The notes: generated from the sequence alone by a model not told the origin. DNA of 64,000 nucleotides from an uncultured Caryophanales bacterium (GCA_946414655.1 CAMKPL010000001.1:111081-175080), one strand, 5' to 3'; shown: positions 37,517 through 46,074, numbered from the stretch's first letter. Numbers and translations are program-made.

Positions 37517-39507
37517 TGCCACCAATGAGAATTAGGGAACATAAGAAAGCCAAAAAGGGTACTCTTACGAGATTACTCAAAGAGCTCTTTAAACGCTATC
37601 CAGTCAGACTTGGATTTGCTATTTTCCTTATTCTTTTTAATGTCTTTGCTAACCTCTCATCTTCGATGTTCTTAAACTTCGTAACTGTTTGCTTATCCAC
37701 CGCTTTATCAATGCCAGGTGGTGCACAAAACCCATTCACTGGAAGTTATCAAATTTCGGCAATGGGTATGACACTCAATACAAACGTATCAATCTTGTTG
37801 ATTGTTCTTGCAAGCATCTACGCCTTTGGCGTTTTTGCTGCTTGGTGGTGGCGAAGAACAATGGCAGTCATTACACACGAATATTTGAATGAACTACGTA
37901 TTCAAATGTTCGCCCACTTACAAGATCTTCCAATCAAATATTTTGATACTCACCCTCATGGTGAAATCATGTCTTTGTTCACAAATGATATTGATACAAT
38001 TCGTCAGTTTATTTCCGGAGCACTACCAACATTTATCCAAGCTTCATCAGCGATTATTTTGGTGCTTGTTGTAATGATGATGAACTCCATTTGGATGACG
38101 TTTGTCACACTTGTGTGTTCTCTTTTGATGGTTCTTTCCACCGTTGTCTTTGGTGGAAGAGCGTCTCGATTCTTTATTAAACAACAAATTCAAGTTGCTA
38201 AAGTTGAAGGTAACATTGAGGAATCAATGAATGGTTTAAAAGTTATTAAATCATTCTCTCATGAAGAAAAATCTGAACTTCAATTTAAAGATTTAAATGA
38301 TGAATTATGTACTTACTCCACTAACGCCAATATTGCTGGTAACGTTACCGGACCAGTCAATATGAATATTGGAAACTTCATGTACATCTTGACCGCAACA
38401 GTTGGTTTCTTAATGCTCGTTATTCCAGGATTTAATAACTTAACACTTTCTGGATGGGTAGCAATTGATATTAATAATCCAGCGAATGTCTCCACATTCT
38501 GGGGTGTTGTTTTATCATTCCTACTCATGTCGAGAATGTTCTCCAACAACATGAATAACTTCTCACAACAAGTAACATTTATTGTTATGGGTATGGCTGG
38601 TGCATCACGTTGCTTTGAACTCATTGATGAAAAACCAGAAGTTGATAATGGTTATGTTACTTTAGTACACGCTAAAAAAGACGAGAACGGAAACATTGTT
38701 GAAACAAACGAGAGAACAAGACTCTATGCTTGGAAACATCCTCATGGAGATGGTTCGTTAACTTATACCGAACTAAAAGGCGATATTCTCTTAGATCATG
38801 TTGACTTCTCATATGATGGACACCGATTAGTTCTTGAAGGCATTGATATTTACGCTCACCCAGGACAACAAATTGCTCTTGTTGGCGCAACTGGCGCAGG
38901 TAAAACAACCATCACAAACTTAATTAACCGCTTCTATCCTCTTGCTGATGGCAAAGTTAGATATGATGGAATTAATATTAATAAAATTAAAAAAGATGAT
39001 TTACGTCGTTCTTTAGGCATCGTTTTACAAGACGTTAACCTCTTTACCGGAACAGTTCTTGAAAACATTCGTTATGGTCGACTCGATGCGACAGATGAAG
39101 AATGTTATGAAGCGGCTAAGATCGCAAATGCGTATGACTTTATTATGCGTTTACCAGAAGGTTTCAATACTGTTCTTTCTGGAGATGGATCAAACCTCTC
39201 TCAAGGACAACGTCAATTAATCTCGATTGCGCGTGCCGCTGTTGCGGATGCGCCAGTCATGATTCTTGACGAGGCAACATCTTCTATTGATACACGTACC
39301 GAAAAACTTGTTCAACAAGGTATGGATCAAATTATGAAAGGTCGAACAGTCTTTGTTATTGCTCACCGACTTTCCACCATTCAAAATGCGAATGCGATTA
39401 TGGTTCTAGACCACGGAAAAATTATTGAACGTGGCGACCACGCTTCGCTGATTAAACAAAAAGGTTATTATTACCAGTTATACACTGGTGCATTTGAATT
39501 AGAATAA
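37516..39507 (+). CDS. ABC exporter subunit B, catalytically competent ATP site
   Basis: A 663-aa half-transporter of the same exporter: six spans, then a nucleotide-binding domain. Walker A GATGAGKT (about 457), signature LSQGQRQ (about 560), Walker B VMILDEAT with the catalytic Glu, and switch His in FVIAHR. The unusual LSQGQ pairs in the dimer with the degenerate Walker site of subunit A, leaving one complete site. An insert of about 30 residues, rich in charged residues (KKDENGNIVETNERTR), lies between the membrane and ATP domains. Substrate unknown; relatives export drugs, lipids or peptides. It begins by a one-base overlap with subunit A. Confidence 0.93.
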   Translation: MPPMRIREHKKAKKGTLTRLLKELFKRYPVRLGFAIFLILFNVFANLSSSMFLNFVTVCLSTALSMPGGAQNPFTGSYQISAMGMTLNTNVSILLIVLASIYAFGVFAAWWWRRTMAVITHEYLNELRIQMFAHLQDLPIKYFDTHPHGEIMSLFTNDIDTIRQFISGALPTFIQASSAIILVLVVMMMNSIWMTFVTLVCSLLMVLSTVVFGGRASRFFIKQQIQVAKVEGNIEESMNGLKVIKSFSHEEKSELQFKDLNDELCTYSTNANIAGNVTGPVNMNIGNFMYILTATVGFLMLVIPGFNNLTLSGWVAIDINNPANVSTFWGVVLSFLLMSRMFSNNMNNFSQQVTFIVMGMAGASRCFELIDEKPEVDNGYVTLVHAKKDENGNIVETNERTRLYAWKHPHGDGSLTYTELKGDILLDHVDFSYDGHRLVLEGIDIYAHPGQQIALVGATGAGKTTITNLINRFYPLADGKVRYDGININKIKKDDLRRSLGIVLQDVNLFTGTVLENIRYGRLDATDEECYEAAKIANAYDFIMRLPEGFNTVLSGDGSNLSQGQRQLISIARAAVADAPVMILDEATSSIDTRTEKLVQQGMDQIMKGRTVFVIAHRLSTIQNANAIMVLDHGKIIERGDHASLIKQKGYYYQLYTGAFELE

Positions 39508-39517
39508 GGAATTTAAC

Positions 39518-40909
39518 ATGAAAAAGTTTGGAATTGCTGCACTTTTATCTATTCTTGTTATCTCTGGTTGTACTTCTACACCAAAGAAAAAGAAACAATC
39601 TTCTAGTGAGAATCCAACATCTCAAACAAGCGTAGAACCAGGAACATCTTCTGTTTCTCCGACTTCTCAATCCACATCAGTTACAAGTAGTGCACCAGCT
39701 CCAACCACAGCTAGTTCGAGTGGCTCAACTACACCTATTTCAAGTTCATCTATCTCTTCGGTTGATCCAATTATTGATTTAGGAAAACAAAAAATTAGTT
39801 TCATTAAAAATTATATTGCCGAACATCCAATTGATGTCCCTTCAGGAATGAGAGGCGCTGTTGATTATACGACAAAAGTTACATTTGATGGACTCGCCCT
39901 TCAATCAATAGATTTAGGAAAAGAAACCAGTAAATATGGCCTAAATTTCTCATCTAAATATAAAGTAATTTTTGGAGATGAAACTGGTTATATTGGAGCA
40001 GCATCATCGACTCTTTATAACAAAGTTGGTGATTATGATGGTGATCCAGATTCTAAATATACGATTACGGGTTATCTTTCCATTTACATGGGCAACCCAG
40101 AAATCTTTGTTAGTGAATACACTTATAACAAGTCTTTATCTGTCACATTCGACGCTAAAGCATCATCAAAAAGTGAAATGTCATTTAGTAATTTCTTCGA
40201 AACAACAAAAGACATGGAATACAACTGTGCTGGACATGGTTATGGCGAGATGTACACATTTAGTAACGTTACTTCATATCTTTGGGTGAGTGATAATACC
40301 CACCAAAAGTTCGCTTGGATTACTGATGGTTCAACAATCATTAAAACCATCGCACATAATCGTCCAAATATTTCTAAAGACAGTGTGTTTAATATCGTCG
40401 GTCTTCTTTCAATGAAAGACTACGCACCAGCACTTTGGGTAATCGATGTTGAAAAGGTTGAGTCTGCAACTCCTAAAACACTTGATGTTTCTTTAGCTAC
40501 TGAGTTATCAATTACCAATCTTAAAAAGAATAAAGCATCTCAAGAAGATACTGATACACGCTTCCCAGATTACACCATGTCCTGGTCTAAACTTTATAAG
40601 ACAACAGGTTATTTAACCACCATTGAAGAAGGCGGAAAATACTACATCGGTATGCGTGATGAGTATTATTCAGGTTCAGAATATATCAATGGCAAAAACA
40701 ATGCTCGAGCCAATTATGGTATTGCTTTAATCTATAACGAAAAATTCTGGAATATTAATTATGAATACATTCTCACCGGACCATACGGCGACCTTGTTGA
40801 CGCTGATGAATCCGTCGAGGTCTTCTATATTCTTCAACGTTTAGAATACACAGATGGAAAAACTTGTTGGAATATTCTTCTTCTTCCATCGACATTCCCA
40901 ACTGTTTAA
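39518..40909 (+). CDS. lipoprotein sharing its N-terminal module with the 32738-33532 lipoprotein
   Basis: A 463-aa lipoprotein: signal peptide, lipobox VISGC (Cys18), then TPKKKKQSS and a Ser/Thr/Pro linker to about residue 85. The remaining 380 residues form a globular region of no recognised family, rich in aromatic and beta-forming residues (for example KYTITGYLSIYMGNPEIFV and KTTGYLTTIEEGGKYYIG). The two stretches TITGYLSIYMGNPEIFV and TGYLTTIEEGGKYYIG may mark repeated beta-rich OB-like folds. It follows the ABC exporter by 11 bases with an AAGGAA ribosome site, so it may be an accessory surface protein of the exporter. Confidence 0.8.
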   Translation: MKKFGIAALLSILVISGCTSTPKKKKQSSSENPTSQTSVEPGTSSVSPTSQSTSVTSSAPAPTTASSSGSTTPISSSSISSVDPIIDLGKQKISFIKNYIAEHPIDVPSGMRGAVDYTTKVTFDGLALQSIDLGKETSKYGLNFSSKYKVIFGDETGYIGAASSTLYNKVGDYDGDPDSKYTITGYLSIYMGNPEIFVSEYTYNKSLSVTFDAKASSKSEMSFSNFFETTKDMEYNCAGHGYGEMYTFSNVTSYLWVSDNTHQKFAWITDGSTIIKTIAHNRPNISKDSVFNIVGLLSMKDYAPALWVIDVEKVESATPKTLDVSLATELSITNLKKNKASQEDTDTRFPDYTMSWSKLYKTTGYLTTIEEGGKYYIGMRDEYYSGSEYINGKNNARANYGIALIYNEKFWNINYEYILTGPYGDLVDADESVEVFYILQRLEYTDGKTCWNILLLPSTFPTV

Positions 40910-40916
40910 TTAAAGA

Positions 40917-40946
40917 AAAAATATGCCGCAAAATCGGCATATTTTT
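40917..40946. terminator. bidirectional terminator between the lipoprotein gene and folD
   Basis: A 12-bp stem (AAAAATATGCCG at 40917-40928, CGGCATATTTTT at 40935-40946) with a 6-base loop, flanked by A- and T-runs on both sides of the convergent genes. Confidence 0.9.
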
Positions 40947-40959
40947 TTCAAAACCCCAA

Positions 40960-41745
40960 TTATTTATGAAGCTTTAATAGATTTTCCATTAAGGCTAAGC
41001 GAGTTAATAATCCAACCCCGCCTGGAACTGGAGTTTGTAATCTAACAGGAAGATTTGGAACAGCATCACCATGTAATCCGGTTTCATCACGGTTAATACC
41101 AACATCAACAATAACCGCAGAATCTTTGTACTTATAAGATTCATCTAAGATTCCTTGTTTACCTGTTGCGACAACGATAATATCGGCATTAGCAATATAT
41201 CTTTCGAAATCTGGACGAGTTGTTTTCGAGTGAAGAACAGTCACGTTTGAACTTTCCGCAAGAAGCATCTTAGCCATTGGTTTTCCAACAATATTTGATC
41301 GACCAATCACCACCGCGTTCTTTCCTTTAAGTTCAACATTTTCTGCCTTAAGGTAGTTCATAATTCCTTGAGGTGTGCATGGGTTGAGTTTGCTTAATGG
41401 ATGGAAACCATCAACATCTTTTTCTGGAGAGATAGCTAATTTGATTGTGTCTTCATTAATGTGTTTTGGAAGTGGCATTTGAACAAGAAAACCATCGAGT
41501 TTTTTGTTTTTGTTAAGTTTGCCAACTAACTTTAAAAGTTCCTTTTCGGTTGTTGATTCAGGAAGCTTAATTAGTTTTGCTTCAACACCGAGTTCAGCAG
41601 AATCTTTTAGTTTTCCTTTAACATAAGCATTTGATGCTGGATCATCATTAATTTGGACAATCACCAATGTTGGTTTACGATCCATTTTCGCAATTAAATC
41701 TTTGAGCTCAACTTTACGAGCTTTAACATACTCTTTAATAATCAT
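40960..41745 (-). CDS. folD: bifunctional methylene-THF dehydrogenase / methenyl-THF cyclohydrolase
   Basis: FolD interconverts one-carbon folates, supplying 10-formyl-THF for purines. The 261-aa protein has the catalytic NAYVKGKLKDSAELG segment (Tyr and Lys), GFLVQMPLPKHI, DVDGFHPLSKLN, VIGRSNIVGKPMA and PVPGGVGLLTRLALMEN. The ATG at 41745 has GAGGA 7 nt upstream; the frame opens 39 bases earlier. A TATTAT box lies about 28 nt upstream. Its promoter faces that of nrdG across a palindrome at 41784-41806. Confidence 0.95.
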   Translation of the reverse strand: MIIKEYVKARKVELKDLIAKMDRKPTLVIVQINDDPASNAYVKGKLKDSAELGVEAKLIKLPESTTEKELLKLVGKLNKNKKLDGFLVQMPLPKHINEDTIKLAISPEKDVDGFHPLSKLNPCTPQGIMNYLKAENVELKGKNAVVIGRSNIVGKPMAKMLLAESSNVTVLHSKTTRPDFERYIANADIIVVATGKQGILDESYKYKDSAVIVDVGINRDETGLHGDAVPNLPVRLQTPVPGGVGLLTRLALMENLLKLHK

Positions 41746-41783
41746 GATTATTTCCTCAGAAATTCTAAAGATATAATAGCACA

Positions 41784-41806
41784 TTTTGATAGTTTTCCTA
41801 TCAAAA
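41784..41806. promoter_or_regulatory. palindromic operator candidate between folD and nrdG
   Basis: A perfect inverted repeat TTTTGATAG-TTTTC-CTATCAAAA with 9-base arms. It lies between the folD -10 (TATTAT on the minus strand, 41773-41778) and the nrdG -10 (TATAAT, 41822-41827) and overlaps both presumed -35 regions. Because nrdG seems leaderless and the folD -10 lies downstream of the repeat, it is in neither transcript, which favours a protein-binding DNA operator over an RNA hairpin. The arms share GATAG/CTATC with the palindrome at the prs promoter (26159-26174). Confidence 0.6.
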
Positions 41807-41833
41807 TATTTATTCGTTATTTATAATAGAAAC

Positions 41834-42520
41834 ATGGAATTTGTTGGTTTAGACAAAATGTCGATGCTTGACTACGAAGATTATGTCTCCGCAGTTATTT
41901 TTGCCCCAAAATGTAACTTCCGTTGCCCATTTTGTCATAACGGAGATTCAGTTTTAAATTCGTCAGTCGAAATTCCTTTTGAAGACATCCTTGCTTACTT
42001 AGAAAGTAGAAAAGGTCTTCTAGATGCTGTTGTTGTGACTGGCGGAGAGCCAACATTGATGCCTGATTTAGAAAATAAAATTCGACAAATCAAAGAACTT
42101 GGCTACCAAGTTAAGCTTGATACTAATGGAACAAATCCAGAGCTTTTAAAACACTTAATTGATGAGAAATTAATCGACTATGTGGCAATGGATATTAAAA
42201 ATTCTAAAGAAAAATATGCTTTAACTGCTGGATGTAAGTTCGTTGATTTAGAAAAGATTAAACAATCTATCGATATATTAAAAAATTCCGGAATTCGCTA
42301 TGAATTTAGAACAACACTCGTTAAAGAATTCCATGATTTTAGTGATATTAAAGGAATTGGCGAACTAGTTAAAGGAGCTAAAAAACTTTATCTCCAGAAG
42401 TTTGTTGATCGAGAAGGTGTCATTCAAAAAGGTCTCCATCACGTTGATGAAGACATTGCACTTTTGTATAAAAAAGACCTCGAGAATTATGTTTCCGAGG
42501 TCTATCTTAGAGGTTATTAA
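41834..42520 (+). CDS. nrdG: anaerobic ribonucleotide reductase activating protein (radical SAM)
   Basis: NrdG uses a [4Fe-4S] cluster and SAM to install the glycyl radical on NrdD. The 228-aa protein has the radical-SAM CxxxCxxC motif as CNFRCPFC (C27, C31, C34), the GGEPTLMPDL SAM-binding block and DTNGTNPELL. It is longer than the classical NrdG of about 155 residues, matching the NrdG2-like type found in many anaerobes. Other radical-SAM activases share these features. The ATG at 41834 is 6 nt after TATAAT. It lies beside nrdD, convergent with the reductase-like gene, with a 4-base overlap. Confidence 0.85.
   Translation: MEFVGLDKMSMLDYEDYVSAVIFAPKCNFRCPFCHNGDSVLNSSVEIPFEDILAYLESRKGLLDAVVVTGGEPTLMPDLENKIRQIKELGYQVKLDTNGTNPELLKHLIDEKLIDYVAMDIKNSKEKYALTAGCKFVDLEKIKQSIDILKNSGIRYEFRTTLVKEFHDFSDIKGIGELVKGAKKLYLQKFVDREGVIQKGLHHVDEDIALLYKKDLENYVSEVYLRGY
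42470..42503 (-). terminator. terminator of the nrdD-trxB unit, inside nrdG
   Basis: On the minus strand AGACCTCG (42496-42503) pairs perfectly with CGAGGTCT (42475-42482) around a 13-base loop, followed by a T-run (42470-42475). It lies within the last codons of the convergent nrdG. Confidence 0.75.
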
Positions 42521-43416
42521 TCAAGGTACTTAACTGCCGCAAGAGCAGCAATAGCGCCATCGTTACAAGCCGTCACACATTGACGGATTGTTTTCTTTCT
42601 TGTGTCTCCAACAGCGAACAAGCCTTTTGTTTTTGTTTCCATGTTTTCATCTGTAACGATGTAACCTTTTTCTAAATCCACAAGATTTGCGAAATTCTCG
42701 TTACTTGGGATTTGTCCAATGCAAACAAAGACATTATCGGTTTTAAATTCGCGACGGAGTTTGGTTTTGGTGTCTTCAAACACAAGGCCTTCAAGTGAAC
42801 TTTCGCCAAGATACTCCACTAGGTTCATATTATGTGTGACTTCAATGTTTTCTTTGGCTTTTAAGCGATCAACAAGGATTGCATCAGCGAAGAATTTGTC
42901 AAACAATGTGAACACGTGCACTTTAGTGCAGTAGTTGGCTAAAGTAAAAGCATATTGGAGAGCAGTATTAGCGTCTCCAATGAGGTAAACCTCTTTTCCC
43001 TTATACATTGGGCCATCGCAAACAGCACAGAAGGAAATACCATTACCAATGAGTTCTCGCTCTTTTGGAAGATTCATTAAACGGTGTTTCACGCCATTTG
43101 CAATGATAACTACTTTTGATTCATATGAATTGTAGTTGGTGTGAACTTTGAAGATGTCTCCAACCTTTTCGATTTTTAAGACATCTTCAAGTTCAAAGTT
43201 GGCGCCTAAATCAGTAATTTGAGCAAACAGGTTGTCAGAAAAATCTAACCCAGAGATCTCTTTAATTGATGGAAAGTTTTCAAGTCTTGGTGAATTAGCA
43301 ATTTGCCCACCAAAATTTTCTTTTTCCAGAATTAAAACAGTCTTGTTTGTTCGTAGGAGATATAACGCAGCGGTCATCCCTGCTGGGCCACCGCCGACAA
43401 CAATGGCGTCAAACAT
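42517..43416 (-). CDS. trxB: thioredoxin reductase-like flavoprotein with degenerate NADPH motifs
   Basis: A 299-aa two-domain flavoprotein of the low-molecular-weight thioredoxin reductase family. The FAD motif VVGGGPAGMTAALYL (about 6-20) and the redox pair CAVC (C130, C133) are intact. The NADPH-domain motifs are not: where family members have GxGxxA it reads IGDANTALQ (about 146-154), and the HRRxxxR block that reads the NADPH 2'-phosphate is replaced by FTLFDKFF. Ferredoxin-dependent flavin thioredoxin reductases of clostridia also lack these motifs, so reduced ferredoxin may be the donor. Placed directly after nrdD, which carries a redoxin domain. TAAAAT lies 6 nt before the ATG. Confidence 0.85.
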   Translation of the reverse strand: MFDAIVVGGGPAGMTAALYLLRTNKTVLILEKENFGGQIANSPRLENFPSIKEISGLDFSDNLFAQITDLGANFELEDVLKIEKVGDIFKVHTNYNSYESKVVIIANGVKHRLMNLPKERELIGNGISFCAVCDGPMYKGKEVYLIGDANTALQYAFTLANYCTKVHVFTLFDKFFADAILVDRLKAKENIEVTHNMNLVEYLGESSLEGLVFEDTKTKLRREFKTDNVFVCIGQIPSNENFANLVDLEKGYIVTDENMETKTKGLFAVGDTRKKTIRQCVTACNDGAIAALAAVKYLD

Positions 43417-43420
43417 AAGC

Positions 43421-45790
43421 TTATTTTACGCTTTCAATATAACCTTTAATGTTAGAGGCGTTTTCGTAGACTTTTAAGCCATCAGCCATTGGAACAATAA
43501 GTGTTGGAGCTTTCTTCACGCCGTATTGTTTGGTCAGATCGACGTTTTCTTCAGCATCAACAACTTCATAAGCGATTCCGGCTTTGTCTAAAAGCATCTT
43601 AGCCATCTTACAATTTGGACATGTTTTTGTCGCAAATAATAAGGTTTTATTGAGGTTTTGTGGTTGATTTTCACATTTACATTCTTCTTCGGTGTGTTCA
43701 ACATGTGGGTGAAGCACAGAAGTTTCTGGATGGTAGACTTTACGGTTCTTGAATTCCTCGCTCTTACCATCGTTCCAGTTTTGAATTGGACGATAGTAAC
43801 CAGTAATACGGGAATAAACTTCGGTCTTGGCACCACATTTTGGACATGTATATTCTTCGCCGCTAATGTATCCGTGTTCCTTACAAACAGAGTAAGTTGG
43901 AGACATTGTGTAGTATGGAATGTGATAGTTTTCAGCAATCTTACGAACAAGATTCATACATGATTTCCATGAAGGTAATTTTTGTCCTAAGAAGGCATGG
44001 AAAACGGTACCAGATGTGTAAAGAGTTTGTAATCCGTCTTGGATATCAAGAGCACGGAAGATATCGTCTGTAAAACCAACTGGTAAGTGTGAAGAGTTGG
44101 TGTAATATGGAGTCTTACCTTCTTCAGATGCGGTAATGATATCTGGATATTTGGCCTTATCGTGTTTTGCTAAACGATAGGCGGTTGATTCGGCTGGTGT
44201 AGCTTCGAGGTTATAAAGATCTCCATAGAGTTCTTGATAATCAGAAAGTTTGTTTCTCATGTGGTTTAACACATCCTTAGTGAATTGAATTGCTTCTGGG
44301 TGGGTTAAATCTTTCTTGATCCAGCGAGCATTTAAGCAAGCTTCGTTCATACCAACTAAACCAATTGTGGAGAAGTGGTTATTGAAGGTGCCTAAATAAC
44401 GTTTGGTGTATGGATAAAGTCCAGCTTCGAGTAAGGTGGTAATTGTGTTACGTTTCACCTTTAAGGAACGAGCGGAAATATCCATAATGCGGTCTAAACG
44501 ATTGTAGAAGTCTTGTTCATCAGTGGATAAATAAGCAAGTCTTGGCATGTTGATTGTAACAACGCCAACAGAACCTGTTGATTCACCAGATCCAAAGAAT
44601 CCGCCCGATTTCTTACGTAATTCACGTAAGTCGAGACGTAAACGACAGCACATTGAACGAACATCGCTTGGTTCCATATCGGAATTGATGTAGTTAGAGA
44701 AGTATGGAGTTCCGTACTTCGCTGTCATTTCGAACAAGAGTTTGTTATTTTCGGTTTCGGACCAGTCAAATGTTTTAGTAATGGAATAAGTTGGAATTGG
44801 GTATTGGAAACCGCGTCCATTAGCATCACCTTCGATCATAATTTCGATGAAGGCTTTGTTAACCATCGCCATTTCTTCAACACAATCTTTGTACTTGAAA
44901 TCCATTTCTTTTCCACCGACGATACAGTTGAGTTCGGCCATATCGTTTGGTACGACCCAGTCTAATGTAACGTTGGTGAATGGAGCTTGTGTACCCCAAC
45001 GTGATGGTGTATTAACACCATAAATGAATGATTGAATGCATTGTTTGACTTCTTTATAGGTCAAATGATCTTTCTTTACAAATGGTGCAAGATAAGTATC
45101 AAATGAGGAGAAGGCTTGAGCACCAGCCCATTCATTTTGCATGATGCCAAGGAAGTTCACCATTTGGTTGCAAAGAGTTGATAGGTGGTTTGCTGGAGCA
45201 GATGTAATCTTTCCAGGAACTCCGCCTAAACCTTCTTGAATGAGTTGTTTTAAACTCCATCCAGCACAGTAACCTGTGAGCATACTTAAATCGTGGATAT
45301 GGATATCCGCGTTTCTATGGGCATCAGCAATTTCCTTGTCGTAAATCTCACTTAACCAATAGTTGGCTGTAACAGCACCACTGTTGGAAAGAATTAAACC
45401 ACCGACGGAGTAAGTCACGGTGGAGTTTTCCTTCACGCGCCAGTCATTAATCTTTAAATAATTATTGATGACGTTTTTATAGTCTAAACTTGTGGACTTG
45501 ATTTGTCGGAGATTCTCGTGTTGTTTACGATAAATCATATAACTACGAGCGACATCAATATATCCGGCTTGAATTAAAACAACTTCAACGGAATCTTGAA
45601 TGTCTTCGATAGCAACGATTTCATTAACGACTTTTTTATTAAAATCAGCAGTCACTCTGAGGGCGAGCATCTCAATAATATCGCTATTATAAAACTTGTG
45701 CTCGGCCATGAACGCACGTTCAATTGCGTTCTCAATTTTTTTAAGATCAAAGTCTTCTAAAGACTCGTCTCTCTTTCTAATTTTCAACAT
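43421..45790 (-). CDS. nrdD: anaerobic ribonucleoside-triphosphate reductase fused to a C-terminal redoxin domain
   Basis: NrdD makes deoxynucleotides under anaerobiosis with a glycyl radical. The 789-aa protein has an N-terminal ATP-cone (about 1-95), the active-site Cys in GYCAGWSL, MCCRLRLDLREL, a zinc site (C636, H639, C649, C652) and the glycyl-radical motif RITGYYRP with the radical Gly near residue 664. The usual protein ends shortly after. Here residues about 714-789 add a glutaredoxin/NrdH-like domain: a TLLFATKTCPNCKMAK active site (C724, C727) and KKAPTLIVP. This suggests reduction by its own redoxin, supplied by the downstream reductase, rather than by formate. A GGGAGG ribosome site precedes the ATG. 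Confidence 0.94.
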   Translation of the reverse strand: MLKIRKRDESLEDFDLKKIENAIERAFMAEHKFYNSDIIEMLALRVTADFNKKVVNEIVAIEDIQDSVEVVLIQAGYIDVARSYMIYRKQHENLRQIKSTSLDYKNVINNYLKINDWRVKENSTVTYSVGGLILSNSGAVTANYWLSEIYDKEIADAHRNADIHIHDLSMLTGYCAGWSLKQLIQEGLGGVPGKITSAPANHLSTLCNQMVNFLGIMQNEWAGAQAFSSFDTYLAPFVKKDHLTYKEVKQCIQSFIYGVNTPSRWGTQAPFTNVTLDWVVPNDMAELNCIVGGKEMDFKYKDCVEEMAMVNKAFIEIMIEGDANGRGFQYPIPTYSITKTFDWSETENNKLLFEMTAKYGTPYFSNYINSDMEPSDVRSMCCRLRLDLRELRKKSGGFFGSGESTGSVGVVTINMPRLAYLSTDEQDFYNRLDRIMDISARSLKVKRNTITTLLEAGLYPYTKRYLGTFNNHFSTIGLVGMNEACLNARWIKKDLTHPEAIQFTKDVLNHMRNKLSDYQELYGDLYNLEATPAESTAYRLAKHDKAKYPDIITASEEGKTPYYTNSSHLPVGFTDDIFRALDIQDGLQTLYTSGTVFHAFLGQKLPSWKSCMNLVRKIAENYHIPYYTMSPTYSVCKEHGYISGEEYTCPKCGAKTEVYSRITGYYRPIQNWNDGKSEEFKNRKVYHPETSVLHPHVEHTEEECKCENQPQNLNKTLLFATKTCPNCKMAKMLLDKAGIAYEVVDAEENVDLTKQYGVKKAPTLIVPMADGLKVYENASNIKGYIESVK

Positions 45791-46020
45791 AACTCATACC
45801 TCCCAGCGAGAATTTGAAAATAGTGATAGAAAAACCTTAGTTTAAGTTTTCAATTTGTCAGGGACCATTAATATTTATTAAGTGGTGCTGTTATTATATA
45901 TAAATGTATGGTCTAAAATAAGAAAAATCTTCCAAAATTTTTACACTGTATATATTTTAGCAAAATTATTGTGTATTTATGGCACTTTCTTCTTTGTCAA
46001 ACATTATGTTAACAAATTAA
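45791..46020 (-). promoter_or_regulatory. nrdD upstream region
   Basis: About 230 very AT-rich bases. On the minus strand a perfect TTGACA (45994-45999) is followed 17 bases later by AATACA. Other TA-rich boxes closer to the gene (TATATATAAT near 45892-45903) could also act. A partial match to the NrdR box (ACACTGTATATA near 45943) is noted but is not convincing. The leader is long and contains weak inverted repeats (aatttgaaaa at 45831, ttttcaattt near 45847). Confidence 0.4.
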
Positions 46021-46021
46021 T

Positions 46022-46045
46022 AAAAAAATGCCGTTTTATCTGGCA
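46022..46045 (-). terminator. terminator of the second mazG-like gene
   Basis: On the minus strand TGCC (46042-46045) pairs with GGCA (46029-46032) around a 9-base loop, followed by a T-run of seven. It lies about 30 bases past the stop codon. Confidence 0.6.
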
Positions 46046-46074
46046 AATTTTTATTTAGTTACAAAGTAACTACT

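Noticed and set aside
45930-45960. Possible NrdR box upstream of nrdD (ACACTGTATATA)
   Set aside because: Only half of the palindromic consensus matches and no properly spaced second box was found.
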